Source of the DNA: an uncultured Pelagibacteraceae bacterium
GTDB taxonomy: Bacteria; Pseudomonadota; Alphaproteobacteria; Pelagibacterales; Pelagibacteraceae
NCBI GenBank assembly: GCA_902555945.1
Contig: CACDUS010000008.1
Coordinates: 1 to 64,000 of the forward strand
Length of the DNA stretch: 64,000 nucleotides
Direction of reading: 5' to 3'
In this document: positions 45,975 to 56,980 of the stretch, in pieces
How positions within the stretch are numbered: the stretch's first letter is position 1
Layout of the letters: every line of letters starts with the position of its first letter
Made by a program: the position numbers and the translations under genes
Notes under the pieces: generated by a model
The model's database searches: none
What the model saw: the letters and a program-made list of their open reading frames with translations, nothing else
What the model was told of the DNA's origin: nothing

Positions 45975-47713
45975 TATTCTTTTCTGATTTGTTTATCATA
46001 AAAATTTTTATATTGTTTAGAATTTTGCAATAACTCCTCATGTTTACCTGATGCAATTATTTTACCACTCTCAACAACAAATATTTTATTCGAGTTTAAT
46101 ACTGTTGAAAGCCTGTGTGCTATAACTATTGTGGTCTTATTTTTAGTTAAAACATCAATGGCTGATTGAATTTTTTCCTCGGTTTCAGAGTCTAAAGATG
46201 ATGTTGCTTCATCAAGCAAAATAATTTGGCTTTTTTTTAGTATTGCTCTTGCTATTGAGATTCTTTGTTTTTCACCACCTGATAAACGAATACCATTTTC
46301 ACCAATAATTGTTTCATATTTTTTAGGAAGTTCGTTAATAAACTCATCACAATAAGAAAGTTTTGCAGCTTCTATAATCTCGGACTCAGAGGCATCAAGA
46401 TTTGCATAAGCAATGTTATTTTTAATTGTGTCATCAAATAAAGTAGTATCTTGACTAACTAAGGATATTTTTTCTCTGAGAGATTTAATTTTTACACCAT
46501 AAATAGACTGACTATCAATTTGTATATCCCCTGATTTTGCATTGTAGAATCTTGGAATTAAATTCATGATTGTAGACTTTCCAGAACCACTAAGTCCAAC
46601 TAAAGCAGACATCTTTCCACCTTCAATGTCTAAATCTATGCCATTTAAAATAACTGGATTGTTTTCATCATATTTGAAAAATACATTTTTAAATTTTATG
46701 TTTGCATTATTTATTTTCAAATCTATTGCTTCGTCTTTATCTTTAACCTGGTTTTTATGATCTATGATTGGCAATATTCTTGCAGCAGCAGATAATCCTT
46801 GACTAATTGACATATTAACAGTCGCTAGTGATCTTACTGGTTGGTAAGCAAGCATCATTGCCGCTAAAAAAGAAAAGAAATTATTTATATCTATTTCATT
46901 TTTTATAATTAGTTTTCCTGAGTAAAAAATTAGGATAGCAATCATTATCCCTGTAAAAGTTTCCATTACTGGTGAAACACGAACATAAACAGTTCTAATT
47001 TTTGCATTTTTATTTTTTAAAATTTCCAAATGTTCATCAGAACGTTTGATTTCATAGTTCTCTTTTTGAAATATCTTAATTAATTTGTGGTTCTTAAATA
47101 TTTCAATTAAATAAGAATTTAAAAAACCAGATCTTTGTTGTGCTTCAGTTGCAACCTTACCAACTCTCTTACCTAAACTTTTTGCTGCTGTGCTTGCAAG
47201 AGGTATCATTATTATTGCAATTAAGGATAATTTCCAGTTTTGATAAAACATCACTATTAAAAGCCCTATCAAAGTCAACGTATCTTTAAAAATTGCTAAA
47301 ATTGCATCACTAAGCATATTTGTAATATGAGTGACATCATATGTAAGATTAGAAATAAATTTTCCTGAGTGTTTTGTATCAATTAATTTAGTGTCAGCTC
47401 TTATTAAAGATGAAACCATGTCAAATTGTAGAAGTTTCTTTATTTCTTCACCGACATTGATCATTGTAGCTTTGGCTAAATAAAGTGAAATTCCTTTTGC
47501 AGAAAAAGTAATTACTATTAATGCAGGAATTAAAAAAATTAACGTTTCGTCTTTATCGATAAATATTTTCTTTATTGCAGGATCGAGTAACCATGCTATT
47601 GATGATGTAGCACCTGCTACCATTATTGAAAAAAAAGCAGCTAAAAAAATTTTCCCTAAAAAGTTTTTTGAATAATCATCGTATAATCTTTTTATAATTT
47701 CACTTGATTTCAT
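45974..47713 (-). CDS. msbA: Lipid A export ABC transporter (MsbA-like)
   Basis: A 579-residue half-transporter with a six-helix membrane domain fused to an ATPase. The nucleotide-binding domain has Walker A GLSGSGKST, the Q-loop VSQDTTLFDDTI, signature LSGGEKQR, Walker B IILLDEATSSLD and the H-loop HRLST. Next to waaA and lpxK, it is best read as MsbA, the flippase for lipid A-core. Multidrug export is the alternative reading of the fold. Overlaps ubiA by four bases upstream. Confidence 0.92.
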   Translation of the reverse strand: MKSSEIIKRLYDDYSKNFLGKIFLAAFFSIMVAGATSSIAWLLDPAIKKIFIDKDETLIFLIPALIVITFSAKGISLYLAKATMINVGEEIKKLLQFDMVSSLIRADTKLIDTKHSGKFISNLTYDVTHITNMLSDAILAIFKDTLTLIGLLIVMFYQNWKLSLIAIIMIPLASTAAKSLGKRVGKVATEAQQRSGFLNSYLIEIFKNHKLIKIFQKENYEIKRSDEHLEILKNKNAKIRTVYVRVSPVMETFTGIMIAILIFYSGKLIIKNEIDINNFFSFLAAMMLAYQPVRSLATVNMSISQGLSAAARILPIIDHKNQVKDKDEAIDLKINNANIKFKNVFFKYDENNPVILNGIDLDIEGGKMSALVGLSGSGKSTIMNLIPRFYNAKSGDIQIDSQSIYGVKIKSLREKISLVSQDTTLFDDTIKNNIAYANLDASESEIIEAAKLSYCDEFINELPKKYETIIGENGIRLSGGEKQRISIARAILKKSQIILLDEATSSLDSETEEKIQSAIDVLTKNKTTIVIAHRLSTVLNSNKIFVVESGKIIASGKHEELLQNSKQYKNFYDKQIRKE

Positions 47714-48579
47714 AAGTTTATTTTTCCTAAGAAAATAAAAATTAAAACTAAAAGACCAAATGAATTATTACTTTTAAATATCTTTAAACAATTATTAATA
47801 TTTTTTGGATCAAATGATTTTAATTGATAGAAAAATAAATGTATTATCATAAGAACTGCTCCAATATAGAATAAAAAATTAAAATTCATAAATTGATCTA
47901 GAGCTAAGTATGATAAAATTGTTATTAAGTAGCATGTGAAAAGTAATTTTTTTGGACTATCTTTAAATTTAATTGATGTAGATTTTACTCCTATTATTTC
48001 ATCATCTGTAATATCTTGATACCCATATATAGTGTCGTATCCAAGTGTCCAAAATATGGCTCCAAAATATAAAATAATTGGTATTATGTTGATTTCATTC
48101 TCTATTGAAGTCCAACCAAGAATTAAACCATAATTAAAAGTTATTCCTAAAAATAATTGAGGCCAGTATGTAAATCTTTTCATATATGGATAAGTAAACG
48201 CAAGTGGCATAGAACAAAAAGCTAAAATAATTGTTAATTTATTAAAATTAATCAATACGATTAAAGCTAAAAAACACAGTAGTGCAGCGCAGATCAGTCC
48301 AAGTAAAATTGAGATTTTTCCAGAAGCGATTGGTCTATTTTTTGTTCTTGAAACTTTTTTATCAAACTCTTTATCAACTATATCATTAATAATACATCCA
48401 GCAGATCTCATTAGCACAGAACCTAAAAAAAATAATAATAAATAAAAAAAATATAAAGTTAGATTTGAATTAAAGTCATAGGCCAAAGTAAGGCCCCAGG
48501 AGCAGGGCCAAAATAACAACATATAGCCAATAGGTCTTTTTAATCTAGTAAGTTCTAAAAATAAGTTTATTTGATGCAT
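47710..48579 (-). CDS. ubiA: 4-hydroxybenzoate polyprenyltransferase
   Basis: A 289-residue integral membrane prenyltransferase of ubiquinone biosynthesis. The first aspartate-rich motif is NDIVDKEFD, followed by VSRTKNRPIASGKI. The second motif is YQDITDDEIIGVKST, and these two bind the prenyl diphosphate through magnesium. About eight hydrophobic helices are present. Functional linkage to the aa3 oxidase and quinone reductase genes nearby is plausible but not specific. It starts 51 bases from the divergent DUF2721 gene. Confidence 0.93.
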   Translation of the reverse strand: MHQINLFLELTRLKRPIGYMLLFWPCSWGLTLAYDFNSNLTLYFFYLLLFFLGSVLMRSAGCIINDIVDKEFDKKVSRTKNRPIASGKISILLGLICAALLCFLALIVLINFNKLTIILAFCSMPLAFTYPYMKRFTYWPQLFLGITFNYGLILGWTSIENEINIIPIILYFGAIFWTLGYDTIYGYQDITDDEIIGVKSTSIKFKDSPKKLLFTCYLITILSYLALDQFMNFNFLFYIGAVLMIIHLFFYQLKSFDPKNINNCLKIFKSNNSFGLLVLIFIFLGKINL

Positions 48580-48630
48580 AAAAAATACTTGTAAATAACA
48601 AAGGCAAGATTGATAATCAAACTGATTCGT

Positions 48631-49035
48631 ATGAATATAGATTACACTGTCACAGCACTAATGTTTCCAGCTATTCCACTTCTAATGAGTGTTTACAGCA
48701 ATAGATTTCATACTTTAAGTAAATTAATTAGAGAACTACATGATGAGCATGTATATGAAAAACATATTCCACCAGAGTGGAAGAAGCAGTTTATAAATTT
48801 AAGTGGAAGAATAACTTTATTGAGATGGACAATTCTGTTTGCTGCTTTTGGTTTTTTATTTAACATGCTTACAGTTCTTGGGCTTTATTTAAATGAACTT
48901 TTTGTTGCAAGATTAATTTTCGGTTCCTGTTGCTTATCTATGATTGTATCAATCCTATTTTTTATTAGAGAAATACATCTGTCAACAAATGCTCTTAAAT
49001 TACATATGTCAGATATGGACGTTGATGTAAATTAA
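48631..49035 (+). CDS. DUF2721 family membrane protein
   Basis: A 134-residue membrane protein of the DUF2721 family, with three hydrophobic helices. The segments ALMFPAIPLLMSVYSNRFHTLSKLIRELHD and LSGRITLLRWTILFAAFGFLF are family-typical. The first includes the conserved R-x-x-x-L-x-x-R/L-I-R stretch after helix one. No function is established. The open frame extends upstream to a TTG at 48610, but the ATG at 48631 is more likely. Shares a TTAA with the convergent quinone-reductase gene. Confidence 0.75.
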   Translation: MNIDYTVTALMFPAIPLLMSVYSNRFHTLSKLIRELHDEHVYEKHIPPEWKKQFINLSGRITLLRWTILFAAFGFLFNMLTVLGLYLNELFVARLIFGSCCLSMIVSILFFIREIHLSTNALKLHMSDMDVDVN

Positions 49036-50003
49036 GGTATAATTACAGCAGGTCCTAAAATTTTTCTACTCTCCAAATCTTGATGTGCTTTAATTATTTC
49101 ATTTAGCGAATATTTTTTAAAAATATTCAATTTAAATTTTTTTGTCATAAACATTTCAAAAACTTTATTTGCCGCCTCATCTAATTCTTCCTTAGTCGAT
49201 GTATAGTGAGCGATGCTAGGTCTTGTTAAGTATAATCCTTTTGGTGCTAAAGATTTTGCAACATTACATGGCTCTATCGGACCAGATGCATTTCCAAAAG
49301 AAACCATCATCCCCCTAACTTTTAAACATTCAATTGAACCATCAAAAGTTTTTTTACCTACACCGTCGTAAACTACTGGAACACCAATTCCATTAGTTAT
49401 TTCTTTTACTTTTTCTGCAAAGTTTTCTTTTGAATAATTGATTACATGATCACAGCCATTACTTTTTGCTATTTCAATTTTTTCATCAGATCCAACTGTT
49501 CCAATAACAGTGCAACCTAAGCTTTTTGCCCACTGACAAAATATTTGTCCAACTCCACCTGCAGCTGCATGAAATAAAATAGTTTCACCTGATTTTACTG
49601 GATAAGTTTTATGAAGAAGATAAAAAACTGTGAAACCTTTTGTCATTAATGTTACAACATTTTCTAATTCAATCTCATTTGGAACTTTGACCAATTTTTT
49701 TGTTGGAAAAATTCTGTGTGTTGCATATGAACCAATTGGCATTGAAGCGTAAGCAACTTTATCACCAATTTTAAAGTCTTTGACATCTGGTCCAATTTTT
49801 TCAATTATTCCTGCACCTTCAATTCCAATATTTGATGGTAACTCAACAGGATAAAGACCTGATCTGTGATAGGTATCAATATAATTTAAACCAATAGCTT
49901 CATTTTTAATTAAAACTTCACCTGATTTTGGTTCACCTAATTGAATATCTTTTAGCTCTAAAACCTCTGGTCCACCGTTTTTTGAAATTATGACTGCTTT
50001 CAT
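49032..50003 (-). CDS. NADPH:quinone oxidoreductase (zinc-free MDR family)
   Basis: A 323-residue quinone reductase/crotonase-like member of the MDR superfamily. It has no structural zinc cysteines. The N-terminal GroES-like domain contains NEAIGLNYIDTYHRSGLYP and GIEGAGIIEKIG. The Rossmann domain begins TILFHAAAGGVGQIFCQWAKSLG (AxxGxxG-type NADPH site), with YDGVGKKTFDGSIECL following. E. coli Qor is the close model. It reduces quinones one electron at a time in the cytosol. It overlaps the pirin gene by four bases and is part of a five-gene leftward redox cluster. Confidence 0.9.
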   Translation of the reverse strand: MKAVIISKNGGPEVLELKDIQLGEPKSGEVLIKNEAIGLNYIDTYHRSGLYPVELPSNIGIEGAGIIEKIGPDVKDFKIGDKVAYASMPIGSYATHRIFPTKKLVKVPNEIELENVVTLMTKGFTVFYLLHKTYPVKSGETILFHAAAGGVGQIFCQWAKSLGCTVIGTVGSDEKIEIAKSNGCDHVINYSKENFAEKVKEITNGIGVPVVYDGVGKKTFDGSIECLKVRGMMVSFGNASGPIEPCNVAKSLAPKGLYLTRPSIAHYTSTKEELDEAANKVFEMFMTKKFKLNIFKKYSLNEIIKAHQDLESRKILGPAVIIP

Positions 50004-50836
50004 TTTACAAATGTACCATTATGATAATCTTGAACAGCTTGCAAGATTTCTGCTTTGGTATTCATTACAAAAGGCCCACCTCTTGCAATTTCCTCATTAA
50101 TTGGTTTGCCTGATATAACTAGAAATTTTGTTTTTGTTTTTGCTTTAATTTTTAATTCTTCACCTTTTGTGAGTAATATTAGAGTGCTATTTTTTACATC
50201 ATCATGTTTTTTGGAACCAATTTCTATTTCACCATCAATTAAATAAACAAAAGTATTATGTGTTGATGGTAAATTAAAATTAAATTCTTTATCTTTATTT
50301 AACTCAACATCAAAATATACAGGCTCAACGTTGTGTCCTTTTACAGGACCTTCAGCTTTTTCAAATTTTCCAGCTATTACTTTTACTTGCTTATCTTGAT
50401 CTTGATGCACACTCATTTTATCTGCATCAATATAGATATATTCAGGTTTACTCATTTTTAATTTTGCTGGCATATTAATCCACAATTGAAATCCATGAAG
50501 TTTTCCTTCCTTCATTGCAGGCATTTCAGAATGAATAATTCCACTTCCAGTTTTCATCCATTGAACATCTCCTGCTGTCATTCTTCCTTCACCACCAGTG
50601 CTATCTTTATGTTCAAAATCACCAGCCAACATGTAAGTAACTGTTTCAATACCTCTATGCGGATGTGGAGGAAAACCAGCAATATAGTCTTTACTATTTT
50701 CTGAACCAAATTCATCTAACATCAAAAAGGGATCAAAATAATTTGGTTCAACACCAATGCTTCTCTTAAGTTTAACGCCAGCTCCATCAGATGCAGGGAT
50801 AGGATCAATAATTTGTTTTACTTCAATATTTTTCAT
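50000..50836 (-). CDS. Pirin family cupin protein
   Basis: A 278-residue bicupin. The pirin N-terminal signature FPPHPHRGIETVTYMLAGDFEHKDSTG carries the metal-binding His residues, and GDVQWMKTGSGIIHSEMP the second set. A C-terminal cupin domain follows (PVYFDVELNKDKEF to EEIARGGPFVMNT). Bacterial pirins are iron-binding proteins, some with quercetinase activity, others acting as regulators. The function here is unknown. A TTG start at 50845 is possible, but the ATG at 50836 gives a family-like start. Coupled to the quinone reductase. Confidence 0.88.
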   Translation of the reverse strand: MKNIEVKQIIDPIPASDGAGVKLKRSIGVEPNYFDPFLMLDEFGSENSKDYIAGFPPHPHRGIETVTYMLAGDFEHKDSTGGEGRMTAGDVQWMKTGSGIIHSEMPAMKEGKLHGFQLWINMPAKLKMSKPEYIYIDADKMSVHQDQDKQVKVIAGKFEKAEGPVKGHNVEPVYFDVELNKDKEFNFNLPSTHNTFVYLIDGEIEIGSKKHDDVKNSTLILLTKGEELKIKAKTKTKFLVISGKPINEEIARGGPFVMNTKAEILQAVQDYHNGTFVK

Positions 50837-50872
50837 ATTGTTCAAATAATTAATTAAAAATTTATTTCAAGG

Positions 50873-51241
50873 TTACTTTTTGTCTAAACAATAACCTTTA
50901 GCACCATTCACAACTAAAAATAAAAATCCACCAGCTAAAGCAATATTTTTCATGAATGCGATGAATTGCATTTGATCTGAAAAATCGTTGTGAAAGATAA
51001 TAGCTGTAGCTAGACAAAATAAACTTAAAGCTCCTGCAGCAATTCTTGTTTGATAACCAATAATAATTAATATTGGCCCAACTATTTCTAAAATAATTGC
51101 TGGTATTAATAAAAATCCAGGAAGGCCAAAACTTTCCATCCAACCAATTGTTCCCTCGTAATTTCCTATTTTGTGAAATCCACTTAACAAAAAAACTATA
51201 GAGATAAAAATTCTACCAATTAAATCTAATATATTTGTCAT
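50873..51241 (-). CDS. DoxX family membrane protein
   Basis: A 122-residue inner-membrane protein with four hydrophobic helices. DLIGRIFISIVFLLSGFHKI at the start, GLPGFLLIPAIILEIVGPILIIIGY in the middle and FMKNIALAGGFLFLVVNGAKG near the end match the DoxX family, which is linked in several bacteria to oxidative or sulfur stress complexes. The biochemical function here is unassigned. It lies three bases downstream of the CDGSH gene and 36 bases upstream of pirin, so it probably shares their transcript. Confidence 0.86.
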   Translation of the reverse strand: MTNILDLIGRIFISIVFLLSGFHKIGNYEGTIGWMESFGLPGFLLIPAIILEIVGPILIIIGYQTRIAAGALSLFCLATAIIFHNDFSDQMQFIAFMKNIALAGGFLFLVVNGAKGYCLDKK

Positions 51242-51244
51242 ATT

Positions 51245-51481
51245 CTATTTATTGTGTGATCCATCACAGAATGGCGGATTGTTAGTTTGTTTGCAAGCAC
51301 AAAAAAACATTTTTTTTGTCGCTTCAGCTTTATATGTAACAGGATTAAATTCTGATCCTTTGTGAGAGCCGTCACAAAAAGGTTGTTTTGAACTTTTACC
51401 ACAACTACACCAATAATAAGATTTTCCTTCTTCAACATTTACTGCAATTGCACCATCACCCGCTCTCTGACCTTTAGTCAT
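51245..51481 (-). CDS. Dual CDGSH iron-sulfur protein
   Basis: A 78-residue protein with two mitoNEET-type CDGSH sites. The first has Cys25, Cys27, Cys36 and His40 (CSCGKSSKQPFCDGSH). The second has Cys61, Cys63, Cys72 and His76 (CACKQTNNPPFCDGSH). Each should bind a 3Cys-1His [2Fe-2S] cluster that is redox-active and transferable. The tandem arrangement resembles Miner2/type-3 CDGSH proteins and is common in bacteria. Lacking a membrane anchor, it is likely cytoplasmic. It sits between DoxX and the haloacid dehalogenase gene in a tight leftward cluster. Confidence 0.93.
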   Translation of the reverse strand: MTKGQRAGDGAIAVNVEEGKSYYWCSCGKSSKQPFCDGSHKGSEFNPVTYKAEATKKMFFCACKQTNNPPFCDGSHNK

Positions 51482-51495
51482 TTTCCTCCTTAAAT

Positions 51496-52158
51496 TTAAA
51501 TTAAATTTGTTAATTCATTTAAACTCTTAATTTCATTAGTAGGTTTATAATCTAAATTGTCAAAGATATTATTATTTCTATTAACCCAAATAGCTTGGTA
51601 GCCATAATTTCCTCCACCAGAGACATCCCATGTATTTGCACTTAAGAAAGCAATTTCGTCTTTTTTTATTTTATATTTTTTTACTGGCATGTCGTAGACT
51701 TTAGAGTCTGGTTTATAAATTCCAACTTCTTCAATAGAAAAGATATCATCAAATAAATTATTTAGATTATTACTTTTAACTAATTCATTTAGTAGTGATG
51801 GAGTCCCATTTGAAAGAATAGCTAATTTAAATTTTTTTTCTTTTAGAGCTTTTAAAGTTTCTGAAACTTCTTTGTAGGGTGATAAGATTTTATATAAATT
51901 GAGTAATTCATTTTTCATTGAAGAGTCTATATTAAAAGCTTTCATAGATTTATCTAAGCTATCTTCTGTAATTTGCCAAAAATCTTTGTGTCTTCCCATC
52001 AAACTTCGAAGCCAAGTGTATTCTAACTGGGTGGTTCTCCAAAAATTTGCAAAAGGCTCCCATTTATCTCCAATTTTATCTTTACATTTTTCAGCAGCAG
52101 AATTTACATCAAACAATGTTCCGTAAGCATCAAAAATTATTGCTTTAACATTTTTCAT
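51496..52158 (-). CDS. (S)-2-haloacid dehalogenase type II
   Basis: A 220-residue HAD enzyme. Nucleophile Asp10 lies in IIFDAYGTLFDV, the L-2-haloacid dehalogenase subtype of motif I. The cap region FWRTTQLEYTWLRSLMGRHKDFWQIT is highly typical of the subtype, and FLSANTWDVSGGGNYGYQAIWVNR is the C-terminal signature with the SANxWD motif. It hydrolyses short 2-haloalkanoates to hydroxy acids. Natural marine haloacids are plausible substrates. It leads the leftward redox cluster and is divergent from rsmE (17-base gap). Confidence 0.9.
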   Translation of the reverse strand: MKNVKAIIFDAYGTLFDVNSAAEKCKDKIGDKWEPFANFWRTTQLEYTWLRSLMGRHKDFWQITEDSLDKSMKAFNIDSSMKNELLNLYKILSPYKEVSETLKALKEKKFKLAILSNGTPSLLNELVKSNNLNNLFDDIFSIEEVGIYKPDSKVYDMPVKKYKIKKDEIAFLSANTWDVSGGGNYGYQAIWVNRNNNIFDNLDYKPTNEIKSLNELTNLI

Positions 52159-52175
52159 AAACTAACTTAACACAA

Positions 52176-52877
52176 ATGAGCAATATTAGATTATTTTTTT
52201 CAAACACATTATCTGCAGATACAACCGATAGATTAGATAAGTCTCAATCACATTATTTGGCTAAAGTTATGCGTATTAAAGAAAGTGAAGTTTTTTCAAT
52301 ATTTAATCAAAATGGAGAATGGGAAGCAAAAGTTTTGAAAATATCCAAAGGTATTGTTGAATTTAAAACAGTTAAACAATTAAGAAAAAAAGAAAGTTCA
52401 AAAGAATTATGGCTAGCATTCTCTCCAATAAAATCAAACTATCAAAATTTTATGATTCAAAAAGCAACAGAATTAGGTGTAACAAAATTCTTGCCCATTA
52501 TTTTTGACAGAACAGTTGTGAGAAAAATTAATAATGAGCGTTTACAAAAAATAGTTATTGAAGCAAGTGAACAATCAAATCGTCTAAATGTGCCTGAAAT
52601 TGAGAAAGCGCAAAATTTAAAAAATTTTTTAAATGCAAATTCAATGGATTTAATTTTTACAGATTTAAATTCTGATAATAAAAAAATTGATAAATTAAAG
52701 TTAACAGATAAACCTATTTGCATTATAATAGGTCCAGAGGGTGATTTTTCAGAGGCTGAGAGAGAGGAGATTCTCTCTTTTAAAGGTGTTCAGTCTCTAA
52801 AAATTAATGAGAATATTTTAAGATCAGAAACAGCAGTGATATCAGCTATTTCGATCATAAATTATGTGATTAATTGA
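52176..52877 (+). CDS. rsmE: 16S rRNA (uracil-1498-N3) methyltransferase
   Basis: A 233-residue SPOUT-class methyltransferase. The N-terminal PUA-like domain includes LDKSQSHYLAKVMRIKESE. The knot region has ATELGVTKFLPIIFDRTVV, EASEQSNRLNVPEIEKA and IIIGPEGDFSEAEREEIL, and NENILRSETAVISAISIINY forms the SAM-binding trefoil. It methylates U1498 of 16S rRNA. It stands immediately upstream of the cytochrome oxidase operon (60-base gap), where the coxB promoter probably lies. Confidence 0.94.
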   Translation: MSNIRLFFSNTLSADTTDRLDKSQSHYLAKVMRIKESEVFSIFNQNGEWEAKVLKISKGIVEFKTVKQLRKKESSKELWLAFSPIKSNYQNFMIQKATELGVTKFLPIIFDRTVVRKINNERLQKIVIEASEQSNRLNVPEIEKAQNLKNFLNANSMDLIFTDLNSDNKKIDKLKLTDKPICIIIGPEGDFSEAEREEILSFKGVQSLKINENILRSETAVISAISIINYVIN

Positions 52878-52937
52878 TAAATTGTCGCGAAAACTAAAGT
52901 GTAATTTTTATAAAAGGGCTTTATATAGCTATTAAAA

Positions 52938-55387
<2,450 letters not shown>

Positions 55388-55407
55388 AATAAAAGCTAAA
55401 AAAATTG

Positions 55408-56319
55408 ATGGATAATTCAAAGTTAAAAAAAAGAAGTTTATCACAAGAAGATTTATTAAATTTTTCTGAGTTATTTAAATTAATGAAGCCAAGAGTTATG
55501 TCCTTGGTGATTTTTACATGTGCAGTTGGTTTGTTAACCGCACCAAATCTTGTTTCAACAAAAGATGCTATAATTGGAATTTTATTAGTCTCATTAGGAG
55601 CTGGTGCAGCTGGAGCATTAAATATGTGGTATGAGTCTGATCTTGATGCTTTGATGACGAGAACTTGTTTAAGACCTATACCAACAGGTAAAGTGAACAG
55701 AAATCAGGCTTTTATATTTGGAGTAACTCTTTCAATTGTTTCAGTAGTAGCACTGGATTATTTTACGAATAGAATTTCAGCTGCAATATTACTTCTAACA
55801 ATTTTATTTTATGTTTTTGTTTATACAATTTGGCTAAAAAGACGAACACCACAAAATATTGTTATTGGTGGAGCTGCTGGAGCATTTCCCCCTGTAATTG
55901 GATGGACAATAGCAACAGATTCACTTTCAATTGAACCATTAGCCTTTTTTTTGATTATATTTTTTTGGACTCCTTCGCATTTTTGGGCCTTAAGTTTGTA
56001 TAAATCTGATGATTATAAAAAAGCCAATATACCAATGCTTCCTTTAACAAATGGGGTTGAGAGTACAAAAATAAATATATTTGTTTATTCTTTATTAATG
56101 CTGCCAGTTATAACTTTTCCATATTTAATTAATTTTGTTGGATTAGTTTTTTTAGTTCCATCGCTATTGTTAACTCTTTATTATAATTTTTTATGTTTTG
56201 AACTTTATAATTATAAAAAGAATAAATTTAACTCTAAAAAAGCCAAATCTATATTTGGGTATTCAATATTATATTTATTTTTAATTTTTGTGCTTTTTCT
56301 GATAGATAAGATTTTATGA
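55408..56319 (+). CDS. ctaB: Haem O synthase (protohaem IX farnesyltransferase)
   Basis: A 303-residue membrane prenyltransferase converting haem b to haem O for the aa3 oxidase. The motifs LMKPRVMSLVIFTCAVG, AAGALNMWYESDLDALMTRT (first aspartate-containing site) and GWTIATDSLS are characteristic, as is the loop FWALSLYKSDDYKKANIPML. A TTG three bases before the ATG at 55408 also lies in frame but the ATG is favoured. It overlaps the downstream small gene by four bases (ATGA). Confidence 0.95.
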   Translation: MDNSKLKKRSLSQEDLLNFSELFKLMKPRVMSLVIFTCAVGLLTAPNLVSTKDAIIGILLVSLGAGAAGALNMWYESDLDALMTRTCLRPIPTGKVNRNQAFIFGVTLSIVSVVALDYFTNRISAAILLLTILFYVFVYTIWLKRRTPQNIVIGGAAGAFPPVIGWTIATDSLSIEPLAFFLIIFFWTPSHFWALSLYKSDDYKKANIPMLPLTNGVESTKINIFVYSLLMLPVITFPYLINFVGLVFLVPSLLLTLYYNFLCFELYNYKKNKFNSKKAKSIFGYSILYLFLIFVLFLIDKIL

Positions 56320-56441
56320 TAACGCCAGATAAAAAAACTAAAAGAAAAAATGTTATTACTGCTTTAGCTATAATTGCTTTTATGATTTTTCTTTTCTTTT
56401 TTACTTTATATAACACAGGAGTATTTGATAGAGCCATATGA
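56316..56441 (+). CDS. coxF: Small membrane protein, CoxF-like, in the oxidase operon
   Basis: A 41-residue protein with a basic N-terminus (MITPDKKTKRKNVI) and a single membrane helix (about residues 16-31). It overlaps both neighbours by four bases (ATGA at each end). A short basic, single-helix protein at exactly this place between ctaB and ctaG is a known feature of alphaproteobacterial oxidase operons (CoxF). The assignment rests on position, size and topology, not on sequence similarity I can prove. Confidence 0.82.
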   Translation: MITPDKKTKRKNVITALAIIAFMIFLFFFTLYNTGVFDRAI

Positions 56442-56971
56442 TTGAAAGAAAAAAATTAACACCACTAGTTTTGGCTGGAATTTTTGTTTTAATGCTAGGC
56501 TTGTCGTATGCAGCAGTTCCTTTGTATGATCTTTTTTGTAGAGTTACTGGCTTTGGGGGTACCACTCAAGTGTCTAACAATGCTCCAAAAATAGTATTAG
56601 ATAAAGTTGTAAGTGTTAGATTTGATACTAATGTAAATAATCTACCGTGGGATTTTAAAGCTAAATCAAATGTTATAGATGTTAAAGTTGGTCAAGTTAA
56701 CAAAATTGAGTTTGAAGTAACTAATTATAGTGACGAGCCAACAGCTGGAGTAGCAAGTTTCAATGTTTCACCTGCTAGTTTTGGTAAATATTATAGTAAA
56801 CTGGGGTGTTTTTGTTTTGAAAAACAAGAATTAAAAGCTGGTGAAAAAGCAACTTATGTTATGACTTTTTATTTAGACCCCGAAATGGTCAATGATCCGA
56901 CTGTGAAAAACCTAGAAGATGTAACTATGTCGTATACTTTTTTCTCGACAGATTACTATAAACAATCATAA
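56438..56971 (+). CDS. ctaG: Copper chaperone for CuB insertion (Cox11/CtaG)
   Basis: A 177-residue protein with an N-terminal membrane anchor (about residues 9-28) and an Ig-like domain facing the periplasm. The copper-binding CFCFE motif lies in LGCFCFEKQEL. PLYDLFCRVTGFGGTT is the typical opening signature with an additional conserved Cys. It delivers copper to the CuB site of subunit I. Placed between the CoxF-like gene and ctaE, it overlaps the former and lies 9 bases from the latter. Confidence 0.95.
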   Translation: MIERKKLTPLVLAGIFVLMLGLSYAAVPLYDLFCRVTGFGGTTQVSNNAPKIVLDKVVSVRFDTNVNNLPWDFKAKSNVIDVKVGQVNKIEFEVTNYSDEPTAGVASFNVSPASFGKYYSKLGCFCFEKQELKAGEKATYVMTFYLDPEMVNDPTVKNLEDVTMSYTFFSTDYYKQS

Positions 56972-56980
56972 TCCGAAAAA

